A DNA stretch of 33,545 bases, from contig CAZPDM010000048.1 of assembly GCA_964585305.1 (NCBI GenBank), positions 1 through 33,545 on the forward strand, written 5' to 3'. This document shows, in pieces, positions 18,722-27,603 of this stretch; the first letter of the stretch is position 1; each line of letters starts with the position of its first letter. Made by a program: the position numbers and the translations under genes. This DNA comes from CAZPDM01 sp964585305. GTDB taxonomy: Bacteria > Planctomycetota > Uabimicrobiia > Uabimicrobiales > JABWCH01. The notes below the pieces were generated by a model that was not told the DNA's origin, did no database searches, and worked only from the letters and a program-made list of their open reading frames with translations.

Positions 18722-18760
18722 ATAAGGAATATGTTGCATAAAATGCAACATATTCCTTAT
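18722..18760. terminator. 18-bp perfect hairpin between convergent genes
   Basis: The arms 18722-18739 and 18743-18760 are exact reverse complements with a 3-nt loop. It starts 6 nt after the dynamin stop and overlaps the TAA of the convergent orphan gene at 18757-18759. The Ts lie before it on the plus strand rather than after it, so it is not a textbook intrinsic terminator in either direction. It is well placed as a shared bidirectional 3'-end element. Confidence 0.6.
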
Positions 18761-20781
18761 TCTTCAATTTCAGCAAAACGGCTTAAAATATATCTCCAAA
18801 ACCATAAACAACTTGGTTGGAATACTTTGATAGCTCTTGCATTATCTATTGTTAAAATGCTTACTTCGTTTTCCATGAAATGGATGGAGTTTGATTTTTT
18901 TTGAATTTGTAAAGAAATAGGTTTACTTATTTTTTCCGTGATTCTACAAGGAAATTCTAGTATACCAATACCAATTTTTCTTTTGGATATTACTAAAGAT
19001 GGGCAACGAATAACAAAGTTTCCATACATATCCCAGGGAATTGCATAAGCAGCCCAGATCCAATATCTTAATTTTTTTTGTTTTATTTCATCCCAGATGA
19101 TTTGTTTTTCGTTTTTCCAAAGTGGCTGCCAACTTGATTTAGATGAGTAAAATTCTGTAGAGGTAGGTCGGATAGTAAATCCTCCGGGGTATGTATCTTG
19201 AATAAATTTTTTCCACCAGTCTGCAGTATCATAATGAGAGGTCTCTTTACAATTTGTCATCATTCCAGCTTCGGCTCCATTACACCAAATTTGACGAAGG
19301 TGATCAATATGTCCATTTTGTTGGATAATGCGCCCCGTTATTTGCGTATGGCAAAAACTTCCGGTATATGCTTGATATTTTATTCCATTTAACTCTAAAA
19401 TGGGCATGCCTTGAAGTTCTCCTAGAATGCTTTCTGTTTGTAATCCAGGAATAATATCTGCAAATACTGAAGTATTACTGATATATCGTTTCAGACCTTG
19501 TTTCCATGAAACAGAGTTTAGAATATTAAAAGATATTTCATTTGCATATAAATTATTATGGTTGTCTAGGGGATAAAGTTGGCTTTCTGCAGGAATATGT
19601 ATATGACATTGATTAAATTCATTTGTATTTATTTGAGATATTCCACTTTTTCCATTTAAGGAATTTGATGTGGTTTTAGTATATTCAGATTTTCCTGACA
19701 CAACTAAGGGAATATCTGGTAAGTTTTGTTGCCAAATCATTTTTCTAGTTTTGGGCATCATAAGCATAGAATAGCAGTCTCCTTTCCAAGGTTGAAAAGG
19801 AAGATGCTGCTGACTGCCAAGTAAAAATAGATCCAACGTTTCATGTTTAGTATTGCGGACTTTAAGATAAATTAAAGTTTCTGTTCTATATATAGTTTTT
19901 GAGATTTCTGCTGGTACAATTTCTGAAACAAACTTGGTTAATAGTCTTAAAGATGTATCACTTAGCCAAGGCCAAAAACTTGCCATCATTTCGGTATTAA
20001 AAACAAATAAACAATTCTCTGGGAGTTCTCTGTTTGCTTCAATTTCATAAATACCATTGCTACTAATTTCCCATGTAATAACACTCTCATTATCTTTGAG
20101 GCGAAGAAAAATACTATTTTTTTTAAGGAAGTTCCAACCATTTTTTAAATATGTTCGTACTAATTCAAGTAAATTCTTTTTGTCTAAATGACAATTTTTA
20201 TAGGATTGCTGGATAGAAAAGTAGTGCAAAAGTTGTGGAATAAAAAAAACAAAATCATCCCATTCCATTGGTACACTTATAAACCAAAACTTCCCATAGT
20301 TACAAAAGAAATCTTCAAAATGCCGATTATTTTGACACCAATCTAATATGTCTGATGCAACTATTCCAAATGTTATATGCAGTCTATTTTGTTGGCGAAA
20401 TTGTTGTACATAAATTCTAAAATCTTCTTGTGTATTTTTTTGCCAAGGTTCAAGAGACAATAGTTGTAAATGTACTTTATTTTGTTGATAGATCAATCGT
20501 ATAAGCTGTTTTTCATATAGAATTACAATACCAAGTCCCCAGTGAGCTAATACATCTAACAACCGAGATTTTAAGGAAGTTGGTAAGCGATTCCAAAATG
20601 TTAAAATATTAAAATTAACCAATTCAGAATTTAGGCTATTTTCCCATGTTTCCGAAGTTAAATGCCATTCTTTTTGAATTTGACCAATTTTAATAAAATT
20701 ATCAAATATAGATTCTAAATAAATTGCCCAGCTATAAGAATATTTTTTGCTTTGAGATGCATTATTTTGATTTTCTGGCAT
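18757..20781 (-). CDS. Hypothetical Trp-rich protein (674 aa), no family recognised
   Basis: A complete 674-aa frame from an ATG at 20781 with AGAGAG about 10 nt upstream. I recognise no domain. The protein is unusually rich in tryptophan (27 by my count, about 4%) and other aromatics, with no signal peptide or clear membrane span. The N-terminal half looks helical. The C-terminal half is more beta-like, with scattered Cys and His (for example FCHTQITGR, QIWCNGAEAG, MTNCKETSHYD) that do not form a known metal site. A Ser/Thr/Asn-rich stretch near residues 365-395 probably links two domains. It is convergent with the dynamin gene and only 38 bp from the divergent S4 gene, so the two may share a control region. 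The frame is long and intact, so it is almost certainly real; function is unknown. Confidence 0.7.
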   Translation of the reverse strand: MPENQNNASQSKKYSYSWAIYLESIFDNFIKIGQIQKEWHLTSETWENSLNSELVNFNILTFWNRLPTSLKSRLLDVLAHWGLGIVILYEKQLIRLIYQQNKVHLQLLSLEPWQKNTQEDFRIYVQQFRQQNRLHITFGIVASDILDWCQNNRHFEDFFCNYGKFWFISVPMEWDDFVFFIPQLLHYFSIQQSYKNCHLDKKNLLELVRTYLKNGWNFLKKNSIFLRLKDNESVITWEISSNGIYEIEANRELPENCLFVFNTEMMASFWPWLSDTSLRLLTKFVSEIVPAEISKTIYRTETLIYLKVRNTKHETLDLFLLGSQQHLPFQPWKGDCYSMLMMPKTRKMIWQQNLPDIPLVVSGKSEYTKTTSNSLNGKSGISQINTNEFNQCHIHIPAESQLYPLDNHNNLYANEISFNILNSVSWKQGLKRYISNTSVFADIIPGLQTESILGELQGMPILELNGIKYQAYTGSFCHTQITGRIIQQNGHIDHLRQIWCNGAEAGMMTNCKETSHYDTADWWKKFIQDTYPGGFTIRPTSTEFYSSKSSWQPLWKNEKQIIWDEIKQKKLRYWIWAAYAIPWDMYGNFVIRCPSLVISKRKIGIGILEFPCRITEKISKPISLQIQKKSNSIHFMENEVSILTIDNARAIKVFQPSCLWFWRYILSRFAEIEE

Positions 20782-20819
20782 AGTTTTAAACTCTCTTCTA
20801 AAATTCGGAGCTAGTAATT

Positions 20820-21191
20820 ATGCGTATTGACAAATTTTTGTGGTGTGTGAGACTTTCAAAAACACGCACTTTAGCTGCAGAAACTTGTAAAAACGGCCAT
20901 ATTAAGGTGAATGATTTAGTTGCTAAACCAAGCAGAGACTTAAATATTGGCGAAACAATCCATGTGAAGCAAAATCCAATATGGCGTAGTTATAAGATAT
21001 TAGGTTTTCCCCCAAGTCGCGTTGGAGCAAAATTAGTAGCCACTTATATTACAGAAACTACTTCTCCCGAAGAATTGGCTAAATTACAAGAAATAGAAAT
21101 GGCTAAGATTATTCATGAGCCAGGAAGTGGTCGTCCAACAAAGAAGGACCGCCGAGATTTAGAAAAATTTAAACAATCTTGGGAAAACTAG
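20820..21191 (+). CDS. S4-domain RNA-binding protein, HslR/Hsp15-like
   Basis: This 123-aa protein begins directly with an S4 fold: MRIDKFLWCVRLSKTRTLAAE, GHIKVND, KPSRDLNIGETI. The C-terminal tail has the basic GSGRPTKKDRRDLEKF motif found in heat-shock-protein-15-like S4 proteins, including those of Bacteroidota. The characterised E. coli Hsp15 binds stalled 50S subunits carrying nascent chains; the same role here is by family. The ATG has CGGAG 9 nt upstream. It is divergent from the Trp-rich orphan across 38 bp and ends at a bidirectional terminator (21211-21242). Confidence 0.9.
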   Translation: MRIDKFLWCVRLSKTRTLAAETCKNGHIKVNDLVAKPSRDLNIGETIHVKQNPIWRSYKILGFPPSRVGAKLVATYITETTSPEELAKLQEIEMAKIIHEPGSGRPTKKDRRDLEKFKQSWEN

Positions 21192-21210
21192 AAAAATTTT
21201 ATTGAACAAG

Positions 21211-21242
21211 AAAATAGGCAGCTAATCTAGGCTGCCTATTTT
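21211..21242. terminator. Bidirectional intrinsic terminator
   Basis: A perfect 12-bp stem (21211-21222 with 21231-21242, loop 8 nt) lies between the convergent S4 and PEP-CTERM genes. A T-run follows on the plus strand up to 21245 and TTTTCTT follows on the minus strand. The plus-strand T-run overlaps the stop codon of the PEP-CTERM gene. Confidence 0.85.
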
Positions 21243-21243
21243 T

Positions 21244-21909
21244 TTAAGATATTTTTTTTGATTTCTGAAATAACCATACTCCAAAACCTATAATTATAGA
21301 TAGAAATGTAGTAGGCTCAGGAGTAGCAGTTGCCAACGGCGCAAAAGCAATATGATCGACATAAATATAGTCTCCATTTGCTGAACGTTGGAAATATATA
21401 TTATCAATGGATTCTCCTAACCCAGCATCTATGCGAAGATAAACAACTCTAATACCAGAGCCTTTTGTAAACCCAGCAGCAAAATCGCTAGTTAATAAAA
21501 TTCCATTAACATATAATGCCCAGCCCGCATTATCTATGCCTCCAAATCCAATTCCGACAGAACTTGCCTTATTATCAAAAGTAAGTGTAGTTCCACCATT
21601 TGTCCCAGGGTAATTTCCCCCGACTACATTAAGATTTCTTGTACCATCCCAAGATAAAGTAGTTGATGTATTAAAAGAATGAGGGAAGATATTATGAAAA
21701 CTATAAGTAATGTTTAACCCTGAAACAAAAGTATTGTCTTCAAAATCTTCTACCACATAATCTGAGGTAATTCCTAAAGTTGCATTCATTGTTGCCACGT
21801 TAGTATTATAGGCAGCAGAAGAAAAATAAGTGATACTAAAAGAGTATGAAGTTGATTGAATAATAATAAAAATGATGATAAAGAAAAAAATCTGCATAAA
21901 TCTTGGCAT
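21244..21909 (-). CDS. PEP-CTERM sorting-domain protein
   Basis: This protein has 221 aa from the ATG at 21909, which has AAGGGG 7 nt upstream; an in-frame TTG nine codons earlier lacks such a site. The N-terminus is a signal peptide with a very hydrophobic Phe/Ile core (residues about 4-17). The C-terminus has the classic tripartite signal: TPEPTT, a hydrophobic span (FLSIIIGFGVWLF) and a basic end (QKSKKIS). This marks it for processing and anchoring by an exosortase, whose gene is not in this window. The middle is a beta-rich, Gly/Asn/Thr-rich domain of the kind often seen in extracellular PEP-CTERM proteins. The substrate or ligand is unknown. It lies 32 bp after the tetrahaem lipoprotein gene on the same strand. 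Confidence 0.9.
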   Translation of the reverse strand: MPRFMQIFFFIIIFIIIQSTSYSFSITYFSSAAYNTNVATMNATLGITSDYVVEDFEDNTFVSGLNITYSFHNIFPHSFNTSTTLSWDGTRNLNVVGGNYPGTNGGTTLTFDNKASSVGIGFGGIDNAGWALYVNGILLTSDFAAGFTKGSGIRVVYLRIDAGLGESIDNIYFQRSANGDYIYVDHIAFAPLATATPEPTTFLSIIIGFGVWLFQKSKKIS

Positions 21910-21941
21910 ATAATAACCCCTTATTAAGGGAAACAATTTTG

Positions 21942-23288
21942 CTAATTTTTACTATGCGCAATCTTGGGCCAAAAAGTTTTAAAATCAAAATTATCACAGT
22001 GTTCCCAAGTATGGCATTCTAAACAAGACTCTCTGGGGTTTGGATTACTAGGGCTTGGGCGCAATTGTTGGATATTGTCATGGTAAGAATGCCGATAACT
22101 TGGGCCATGACAAACTTCACAGCCAATTTTTGCCATGTTAGGTGTTTCTGATTCGTCTTTGTAACCAGAAACAATCCCTAATCCTGTAACATGACATTTG
22201 AGACAATGTGGATCAAACTCATTTTTCTTTCGTTTTAAGGAATCTAAGCTATGAGAATGTGCTGTGTTTTTCCAATTTTCAAAAATTTGGTTATGGCATA
22301 AGCTACAGCGTTCAGAACCAACATATTTTTCGCCTTTAGGCAATTGTTGTTGCTGCTCAACATAAAATCGTTTTTCAGAAAGTTCTTGTCGATAACGATT
22401 TAAAAGGTAAACTGTTCCAGGATGATCGGATATATTATTTCCTAACCTGACATTTTCTGCTTTAAGCCATGAGAGTTCATTATTTTCATTAAAGTTAAAA
22501 TTTAGTTTTTGCACATAACGACCTAATTCTGTGAGAGTCGATAATACTACAGGCCCAATTTTTCTAGGTGTAGCACTTGTTTGAGTTCCTGTATTTAATA
22601 TCATTCCAATTTCAGGAAATTCTTCAGCTAAAGTATTGGATTCTTCTTCAGTAAGATTGCCAAGTACAATAATCATTTGAGATTCTTTTATCATATCAGG
22701 TAAATATTTAGCCAGAGATTCTATGGGTGAAAGGACTCTAACTCCTTCTCCAGTTTTCGCTGTTGAAGAAACTACTCCAGAAATAGCAATTTTTGCACTG
22801 TTGTTTTTTTTTATAATATAGGGAATAGCTAATGGTTGGCCAGAGGGATCTACTGCATTAGCAGAAACTAAAGGCACAGGAACTTTTTGACGTAAACTAT
22901 GAATTTGAGAAGCAGGCAATTGAACTTCTAATTGGCCTAAATTAACGGCATCATATCCCATTTTTTCATAAGTTAAAAGAACATAATACCATTTAAAAAT
23001 TTCATAAGCTGTTATTTGAGGAGATATAGAATTTCCAGCATCTAGTAACAAATCACCTTCTTGTCTATTTTGCATAAAATATTGTGCTTGACGAGGAAGT
23101 CCTCCCATTTGGCCACTTTTACAACCGCAAGGTTCAAGGCTTCCGCGGGTGTCGCTACTAAGAAAAATTGTTTGAATGATAGGTGATTTGTTTGCTATTG
23201 ATTCAGACGAAGATTGTTTTTGAAAATTACAACTCAGTATTATCAGCCAAATTGTAAAAAAAATACTATTTTGAAAGAAAAATTTCAT
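21942..23288 (-). CDS. Lipoprotein with phosphoesterase-like region and tetrahaem c-type cytochrome domain
   Basis: This 448-aa protein has a signal sequence ending in ILSC with Cys20 as the lipidation site. Residues about 40-280 begin with SSDTRGSLEPCGCKSGQMGG, a pattern seen in proteins related to 5'-nucleotidase/calcineurin-type phosphoesterases, followed by GYDAVNLG. Residues about 320-430 carry four CxxCH haem-binding motifs (Cys328, Cys362, Cys390, Cys422), with spacing like cytochrome c554 family domains; several extra His residues could be axial ligands. It should be exported and act in electron transfer in the envelope. Whether the phosphoesterase half is catalytic is unclear. It starts 13 bp after the DksA/TraR-like gene, so the two are probably co-transcribed. 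Confidence 0.85.
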   Translation of the reverse strand: MKFFFQNSIFFTIWLIILSCNFQKQSSSESIANKSPIIQTIFLSSDTRGSLEPCGCKSGQMGGLPRQAQYFMQNRQEGDLLLDAGNSISPQITAYEIFKWYYVLLTYEKMGYDAVNLGQLEVQLPASQIHSLRQKVPVPLVSANAVDPSGQPLAIPYIIKKNNSAKIAISGVVSSTAKTGEGVRVLSPIESLAKYLPDMIKESQMIIVLGNLTEEESNTLAEEFPEIGMILNTGTQTSATPRKIGPVVLSTLTELGRYVQKLNFNFNENNELSWLKAENVRLGNNISDHPGTVYLLNRYRQELSEKRFYVEQQQQLPKGEKYVGSERCSLCHNQIFENWKNTAHSHSLDSLKRKKNEFDPHCLKCHVTGLGIVSGYKDESETPNMAKIGCEVCHGPSYRHSYHDNIQQLRPSPSNPNPRESCLECHTWEHCDNFDFKTFWPKIAHSKN

Positions 23289-23301
23289 AAAATTTTGCCT
23301 T

Positions 23302-23724
23302 TTACCACATTATCACATCTTTAGAATCGCGACGTTGTCTTCGTTCTTGTTCGCTTTTGCAATTGATACAGAGTCTTGTATAGGGAACATATTCTAATCG
23401 TTTTTTCATAATAGGTTTTTGGCATTGTTCACATATTCCAAAAGTTTTTTCTTTAATGCGCACTAAAGCATCTTGGATTTCTTGCAAAACTTGGACTTCA
23501 TTTCTCATTAATCCTAATGTAATATCATGGTAAACTACATCGTTGCTAATATCGGCAATGTGTGTAGGGATGTTTGTAATATCTCCTGAATCATCCATTC
23601 GGGAACGTTGAAATACATTTTCTCGAAGATTAATAATATTTTTTTGTAATACTTCAAGTTGTTGTTCTAATTTTTGGCGAAATTCTTCGAGTTCTTTAGA
23701 GCTTAAAATATTTTCTCTTGGCAT
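23302..23724 (-). CDS. DksA/TraR-type C4 zinc-finger protein
   Basis: This protein has 140 aa from the ATG at 23724 (AAAGGGA about 6 nt upstream; an in-frame TTG seven codons earlier is less likely). The N-terminal coiled coil (about 8-90) carries DDSGD at its tip, similar to but not identical with the DxxDxA motif of E. coli DksA. A C4 zinc finger follows: CEQC at 98-101 and CINC at 119-122. Members of the family bind RNA polymerase through the secondary channel and alter promoter opening. The tip change means a DksA-like effect cannot be assumed. It is co-directional with the nuclease-like gene upstream and the cytochrome gene downstream. Confidence 0.87.
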   Translation of the reverse strand: MPRENILSSKELEEFRQKLEQQLEVLQKNIINLRENVFQRSRMDDSGDITNIPTHIADISNDVVYHDITLGLMRNEVQVLQEIQDALVRIKEKTFGICEQCQKPIMKKRLEYVPYTRLCINCKSEQERRQRRDSKDVIMW

Positions 23725-23781
23725 AAAAAATCCCTTTAAACACAATGTTCTTTAGTTTTTTTATTTATCCCAAAATATATT

Positions 23782-23809
23782 TATTTCTCTGTTTTTTAGC
23801 AGAGAAATA
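23782..23809. promoter_or_regulatory. 10-bp inverted repeat upstream of the dksA-like gene
   Basis: The arms 23782-23791 and 23800-23809 are perfect reverse complements with an 8-nt loop, 57 bp upstream of the start codon. It may be a 5'-leader hairpin or an operator; neither can be told from sequence alone. Confidence 0.35.
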
Positions 23810-23878
23810 TAGTTTTTGCCATTATAATAAGCAAGCAGGAAAAGTCCAATAAAAATTTTCATTTTTTTATTTTTTTTC

Positions 23879-23982
23879 TTGACTTGCTTACCATCATCGT
23901 TAAAATTTCTAACAATCATAAGTTTTTTGATAAAAAAATTAGATTTTGGAGCAAGTTTTAGAAAAAATTTGCTTACTTTTTT
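23879..23982 (+). ncRNA. Candidate small RNA: promoter plus hairpin/T-tract terminator
   Basis: On the plus strand TTGACT (23879-23884), a 16-nt spacer and TAAAAT (23901-23906) form a good sigma-70-like promoter, 5 of 6 matches in each box. About 44 nt further on is a 10-bp stem with one G-U pair (23950-23959 with 23964-23973), then TAC and six Ts (23977-23982). No frame of note lies between. The predicted RNA is about 70 nt from near 23913, convergent with the SNase-like gene. The hairpin could instead be the 3' end of that gene, but the T-tract fits the plus strand better. Confidence 0.35.
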
Positions 23983-23986
23983 ATGT

Positions 23987-24751
23987 TTATGGTTTACAAA
24001 TTGGACAACATTTTGTATCTTTTATTGCTTTTTCGCGTTGATAATAATATCTTTTTAAGCGTATTTCTTTCACTTTTGGACATTCTGGACGATGAAAAAA
24101 TTGATCATCTGCAATATAAACTGTAGGATTATCCAATGCATTAAACCCACGTTCTTTTTCCCATAATTCTTTTTCTTTTAAATTCCATATCCCGCGAAAA
24201 TTAGCTTTGGCTTCCATTTCTAAGGACTCAAATTCGCTGCTAAAAGAATGTTTAACACTCTCGCGTTGACGACGATATACAGCAGCAAAACCTTGCTTAA
24301 TTAACTCGGCATTAACAAAAATGTTATCCACATAAACATATGCACGTAACGAATTGATTGTCCCTAAATTAGAATGTTCTTCTGCTAATTCTTTATCCCA
24401 TTTTAATTTAACAGTTTTACCTTCCACAAGATTTTTATTTTTTTCATAAGCTTCCTCTGCATAATAGGGAGAACTTCCTACTTTATTATCTGGGGCATCA
24501 ATACCTAGATAGACTAATCGTAATTCTTGTTGATCTGCAACAACAACAATATTGTCTCCATCAATAACTTCTTTTACCCATGCCTTTTCCGGCAGGATAA
24601 ATCGTTGCAATGTTGTTTTATGAGAAATTTCTTTTGATTCAGGATCAATAAGAAGATAAGTAATAATAGTGCCTGTGATTGCGCCAAGTAAAAAACATGC
24701 AATCATTGCACTAAATAAGAGAGTTATAGGGAATAATACCTGTTTTTTCAT
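23987..24751 (-). CDS. Membrane-anchored staphylococcal-nuclease-like protein
   Basis: This protein has 254 aa from the ATG at 24751. A longer frame to 24871 would overlap the divergent alaS start and has no signal before MKKQVLF. Residues about 5-34 are a membrane anchor or uncleaved signal. The SNase fold is seen in VKEVIDGDNIVVV, ELRLVYLGIDAPD, VEGKTVKL, SLRAYVYVDN and the GFAAVYRR/FRGIW segments. The C-terminal FHRPECPKV...AIKDTKCCPICKP is the small Cys/His motif often appended to such domains. Two catalytic positions look altered: the Glu43 equivalent is Asp in DAPD and the Arg87 position appears to be Ser. Activity is therefore uncertain. It is divergent from alaS across 84 bp of A/T-rich DNA. 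Confidence 0.85.
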   Translation of the reverse strand: MKKQVLFPITLLFSAMIACFLLGAITGTIITYLLIDPESKEISHKTTLQRFILPEKAWVKEVIDGDNIVVVADQQELRLVYLGIDAPDNKVGSSPYYAEEAYEKNKNLVEGKTVKLKWDKELAEEHSNLGTINSLRAYVYVDNIFVNAELIKQGFAAVYRRQRESVKHSFSSEFESLEMEAKANFRGIWNLKEKELWEKERGFNALDNPTVYIADDQFFHRPECPKVKEIRLKRYYYQREKAIKDTKCCPICKP

Positions 24752-24835
24752 AATTTTTCTCTTAATATCTATTGTAAAAAAAATGTTTTTTTCTTTAAAA
24801 ATTGAAATATTTAAACTAAGATTGAGGATTTTTCT

Positions 24836-27490
24836 ATGAGTACGAACCGCACAGCAGCGGAAATTCGTCAAGAATTTTTAGATTTTTTTAAATCAAAATC
24901 TCATCAAATTGTTCCCTCAGCTCCCATCATCCCACAAGGTGATCCAACTATATTATTTACTAATGCTGGAATGAACCAATTTAAAGATGTATTTTTGGGA
25001 ACTGGGACTCGTCCCTATCAACGAGCAGCAGATACTCAAAAGTGTTTACGTGTATCTGGCAAACATAATGATTTGGAAGTAGTTGGTCGTGATACTTATC
25101 ACCATACTTTTTTTGAAATGTTAGGCAATTGGTCTTTCGGTGATTATTTTAAAAAAGATGCAATTATTTGGGCCTGGGAACTTTTGACAAAAGTTTATGG
25201 ATTGCCAAAAGAAAGATTATGGGCAACTGTTTTTCGTGGTGATGAAAAAGATAAACTACCAGCTGATGATGAGGCCGCAAAAATTTGGCAAGAAGAAACT
25301 GATATTGCTAAAGATCACATTCTTAAATTTGGTAGAAAAGAAAATTTTTGGGAAATGGGCGATACAGGTCCATGTGGTCCATGCTCCGAAATTCACATTG
25401 ATAGAGGCCCAGAAGTTTGTGATAGGAAAGATGTTCCAGGACATCAATGCTGTGTCAATGGCGATTGTGCAAGATATATGGAGATTTGGAATCTAGTTTT
25501 TATCCAATTTAATCGCCAAGAAGATCAGTCTCTTGTTTTATTACCGGCTAAACATGTCGATACAGGTATGGGGTTTGAACGTCTTGTATCAGTTTTGCAA
25601 GATAAACAATCTAATTATGATACAGATATTTTCACACCTATTTTAAATACCATTGCTCAACTTACTGGAAAAACTTACACACATAAAGATACTTCTATTG
25701 ATATTGCTTTTCGAGTAATTGCTGATCATATTCGTTCTTTGTGCAGTGCATTTGCTGATGGTGCTTTGCCTAGTAATGCAGGGCGTGGCTATGTATTACG
25801 TCGTATTTTACGCAGAGCTGCCAGATTTGGTCGACAAAACTTAGAAATGCAAGAAAGCTTTTTGTATAAAATAGTTCCAACTATCGCAGAAATTTATCGT
25901 AATGTTTTTCCTGAAATTTATGAACGTCAAGAACATTTGAAATTGCTGATTAAATCAGAAGAAGAGGCTTTTAGTGTTATGCTCACTCGTGGTATTGCTT
26001 TGTTTAATGAAATTGCAGAAGATATAAAAAAACAGGGCAAAAATATTATTCCAGGAGAGAAAGTATATCGATTATACCACCAAGATGGTTTTCCAAAAGA
26101 TCTTGTTGAGCTAATGGCACGTGAACAAAAACTATCAATTGATGAAGCCGGCTGGTCAAAAGCAGAAGCAGAACATATCGAACGTTCTCGTGGAGAAAAG
26201 ACAGGTTATCAAGTTTCACAAGCTGAATTAGAAGGTATTTCCGCAACCAATTTTGTTGGATATACAACTAAAGAATGTGAAGCTACTTTGATCAAGCTGA
26301 TTGATAATACAAAACTAATTCTTGATCAAACCCCATTTTATGCAGAGTCTGGGGGTCAGATTGGTGATACGGGTGTTATAATTGGAAAATCTTTTAGATT
26401 CCGCGTTACAGATACCCAAAAATTTGGCGATATTTATGTTCATTTTGGTGAAGTTGAGGAGCAAGATTTAAGCCAAATGCCTAAGTCTGTTACAGCACAA
26501 ATTGACTGGGATCGCCGACGTTCTATTATGGCTAACCATACTGCAACACATTTACTCCACTATGCTTTACGTGAAGTTTTAGGAAAACATGTTGCCCAAC
26601 AAGGCTCAGTTGTTTTGCCCGATCGTTTGCGTTTTGATATTTCCCATCCACAGAAAATTGTGGAAGAAGAATTGGTTAAAGTAGAGCAATTGGTGAATAA
26701 ATATATTGCTGAAAATATCGAAGTTCTTAAAACTGTGGAATCATTAGAATCAGCAAAAAGTCGCGGTGCGATGGCTTTATTCGGCGAGAAATATAGCGAA
26801 AAGGTTCGTGTTATCCAAGTTGGTCCATATAGTATGGAACTATGTGGTGGAACACATGTTTGCTTTACTGGCGATATTGGATATTTTAGAATTCTTTCTG
26901 AAAGTTCTATCCAGGCTGGAGTCCGTCGTATTGAAGCCACAACTCGACAAACTGCCGTTGCGATAAGCCTAAGTGAACGTAAAGTCCTGAGCCAGATTAA
27001 AGAGCAGCTTAAAGTTTATGATGATACTTCTATTCTAGCAAAAATTGCTAGTTTACAAGATGAAATTAAACAGCTAAAGAAAAAAGGTACTCAACAAGCC
27101 CAAAAAGACAGTAAACAATATTGCGATCAGCTTTTGGAAAAAGCAAAAGTTATCCAAGATGTTAAAGTTGTTGTAACCCAAGTAGAAAATATGTCTGCTA
27201 ATGACTTGCGGACGCTTGCAGATTTACTTAAAAAGTCAGGTGAAAAAGCTACAGGATTATTAGCAACTGTTTTTGAAGAAAAAGTTTTTTTTGTTGCTTT
27301 CATTTCTGATAAACTTATGCCTGCTACAAAATTACATGCTGGCGAGATGATTAAAACCGCTGGACAAATTCTTGGTGGCGGCGGTGATCCTAGAAAAATA
27401 GATTTTTCTCAAGGCCAAGGAACTAAAGTTTCTGAAATTCCAACAATGCTACAGAAAATTAATAGCTTGATACAAGAAAAATTGGTCTAG
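24836..27490 (+). CDS. alaS: Alanyl-tRNA synthetase
   Basis: This 884-aa class II synthetase charges tRNA-Ala with alanine. The N-terminus RTAAEIRQEFLDFFKSKSH and PTILFTNAGMNQFKDVFLG (motif 1 region) are diagnostic, with the motif 2 region around HTFFEMLGNWSFGDYF. A Cys-rich insertion near residues 180-220 (GPCGPC, QCCVNGDC) occurs in many bacterial AlaRS. The editing domain has HTATH (His568, His572) and CGGTH (Cys670, His674) for zinc and hydrolysis of mischarged Ser/Gly. A C-Ala domain with GGGGDPRKIDFSQGQG ends the protein. The ATG has GAGG 8 nt upstream. It is monocistronic or the first gene before rpmF, with a 243-bp gap downstream. Confidence 0.97.
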   Translation: MSTNRTAAEIRQEFLDFFKSKSHQIVPSAPIIPQGDPTILFTNAGMNQFKDVFLGTGTRPYQRAADTQKCLRVSGKHNDLEVVGRDTYHHTFFEMLGNWSFGDYFKKDAIIWAWELLTKVYGLPKERLWATVFRGDEKDKLPADDEAAKIWQEETDIAKDHILKFGRKENFWEMGDTGPCGPCSEIHIDRGPEVCDRKDVPGHQCCVNGDCARYMEIWNLVFIQFNRQEDQSLVLLPAKHVDTGMGFERLVSVLQDKQSNYDTDIFTPILNTIAQLTGKTYTHKDTSIDIAFRVIADHIRSLCSAFADGALPSNAGRGYVLRRILRRAARFGRQNLEMQESFLYKIVPTIAEIYRNVFPEIYERQEHLKLLIKSEEEAFSVMLTRGIALFNEIAEDIKKQGKNIIPGEKVYRLYHQDGFPKDLVELMAREQKLSIDEAGWSKAEAEHIERSRGEKTGYQVSQAELEGISATNFVGYTTKECEATLIKLIDNTKLILDQTPFYAESGGQIGDTGVIIGKSFRFRVTDTQKFGDIYVHFGEVEEQDLSQMPKSVTAQIDWDRRRSIMANHTATHLLHYALREVLGKHVAQQGSVVLPDRLRFDISHPQKIVEEELVKVEQLVNKYIAENIEVLKTVESLESAKSRGAMALFGEKYSEKVRVIQVGPYSMELCGGTHVCFTGDIGYFRILSESSIQAGVRRIEATTRQTAVAISLSERKVLSQIKEQLKVYDDTSILAKIASLQDEIKQLKKKGTQQAQKDSKQYCDQLLEKAKVIQDVKVVVTQVENMSANDLRTLADLLKKSGEKATGLLATVFEEKVFFVAFISDKLMPATKLHAGEMIKTAGQILGGGGDPRKIDFSQGQGTKVSEIPTMLQKINSLIQEKLV

Positions 27491-27574
27491 TACTTCTTTT
27501 TAAGACTTAATTTTCCTGAAAATATTTTATTTCTTTTTTTCTAAGAAAAATATTTATAGTTTTAAAAAATTTTG

Positions 27575-27603
27575 TTGCGTTTCTCAATTGGGATTGCTAC
27601 AAT
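27575..27603 (+). promoter_or_regulatory. Candidate extended -10 promoter for rpmF-acpP-fabF
   Basis: TTGCGT (27575-27580), a 17-nt spacer and TACAAT (27598-27603, 5 of 6 matches), with TG one base before the -10 hexamer (TGCTACAAT), form an extended -10 promoter. The transcript would begin near 27610, leaving a leader of about 120 nt before rpmF. Confidence 0.5.

Noticed and set aside
24752..24871. N-terminal extension of the SNase-like gene to 24871
   Set aside because: It would overlap the alaS start, and the added 40 residues show no signal or homology; the ATG at 24751 begins a proper membrane anchor.
27519..27555. AAATATTT inverted pair after alaS as a terminator
   Set aside because: The stem is short, purely A/T and encloses a long loop; it is not distinguishable from background.
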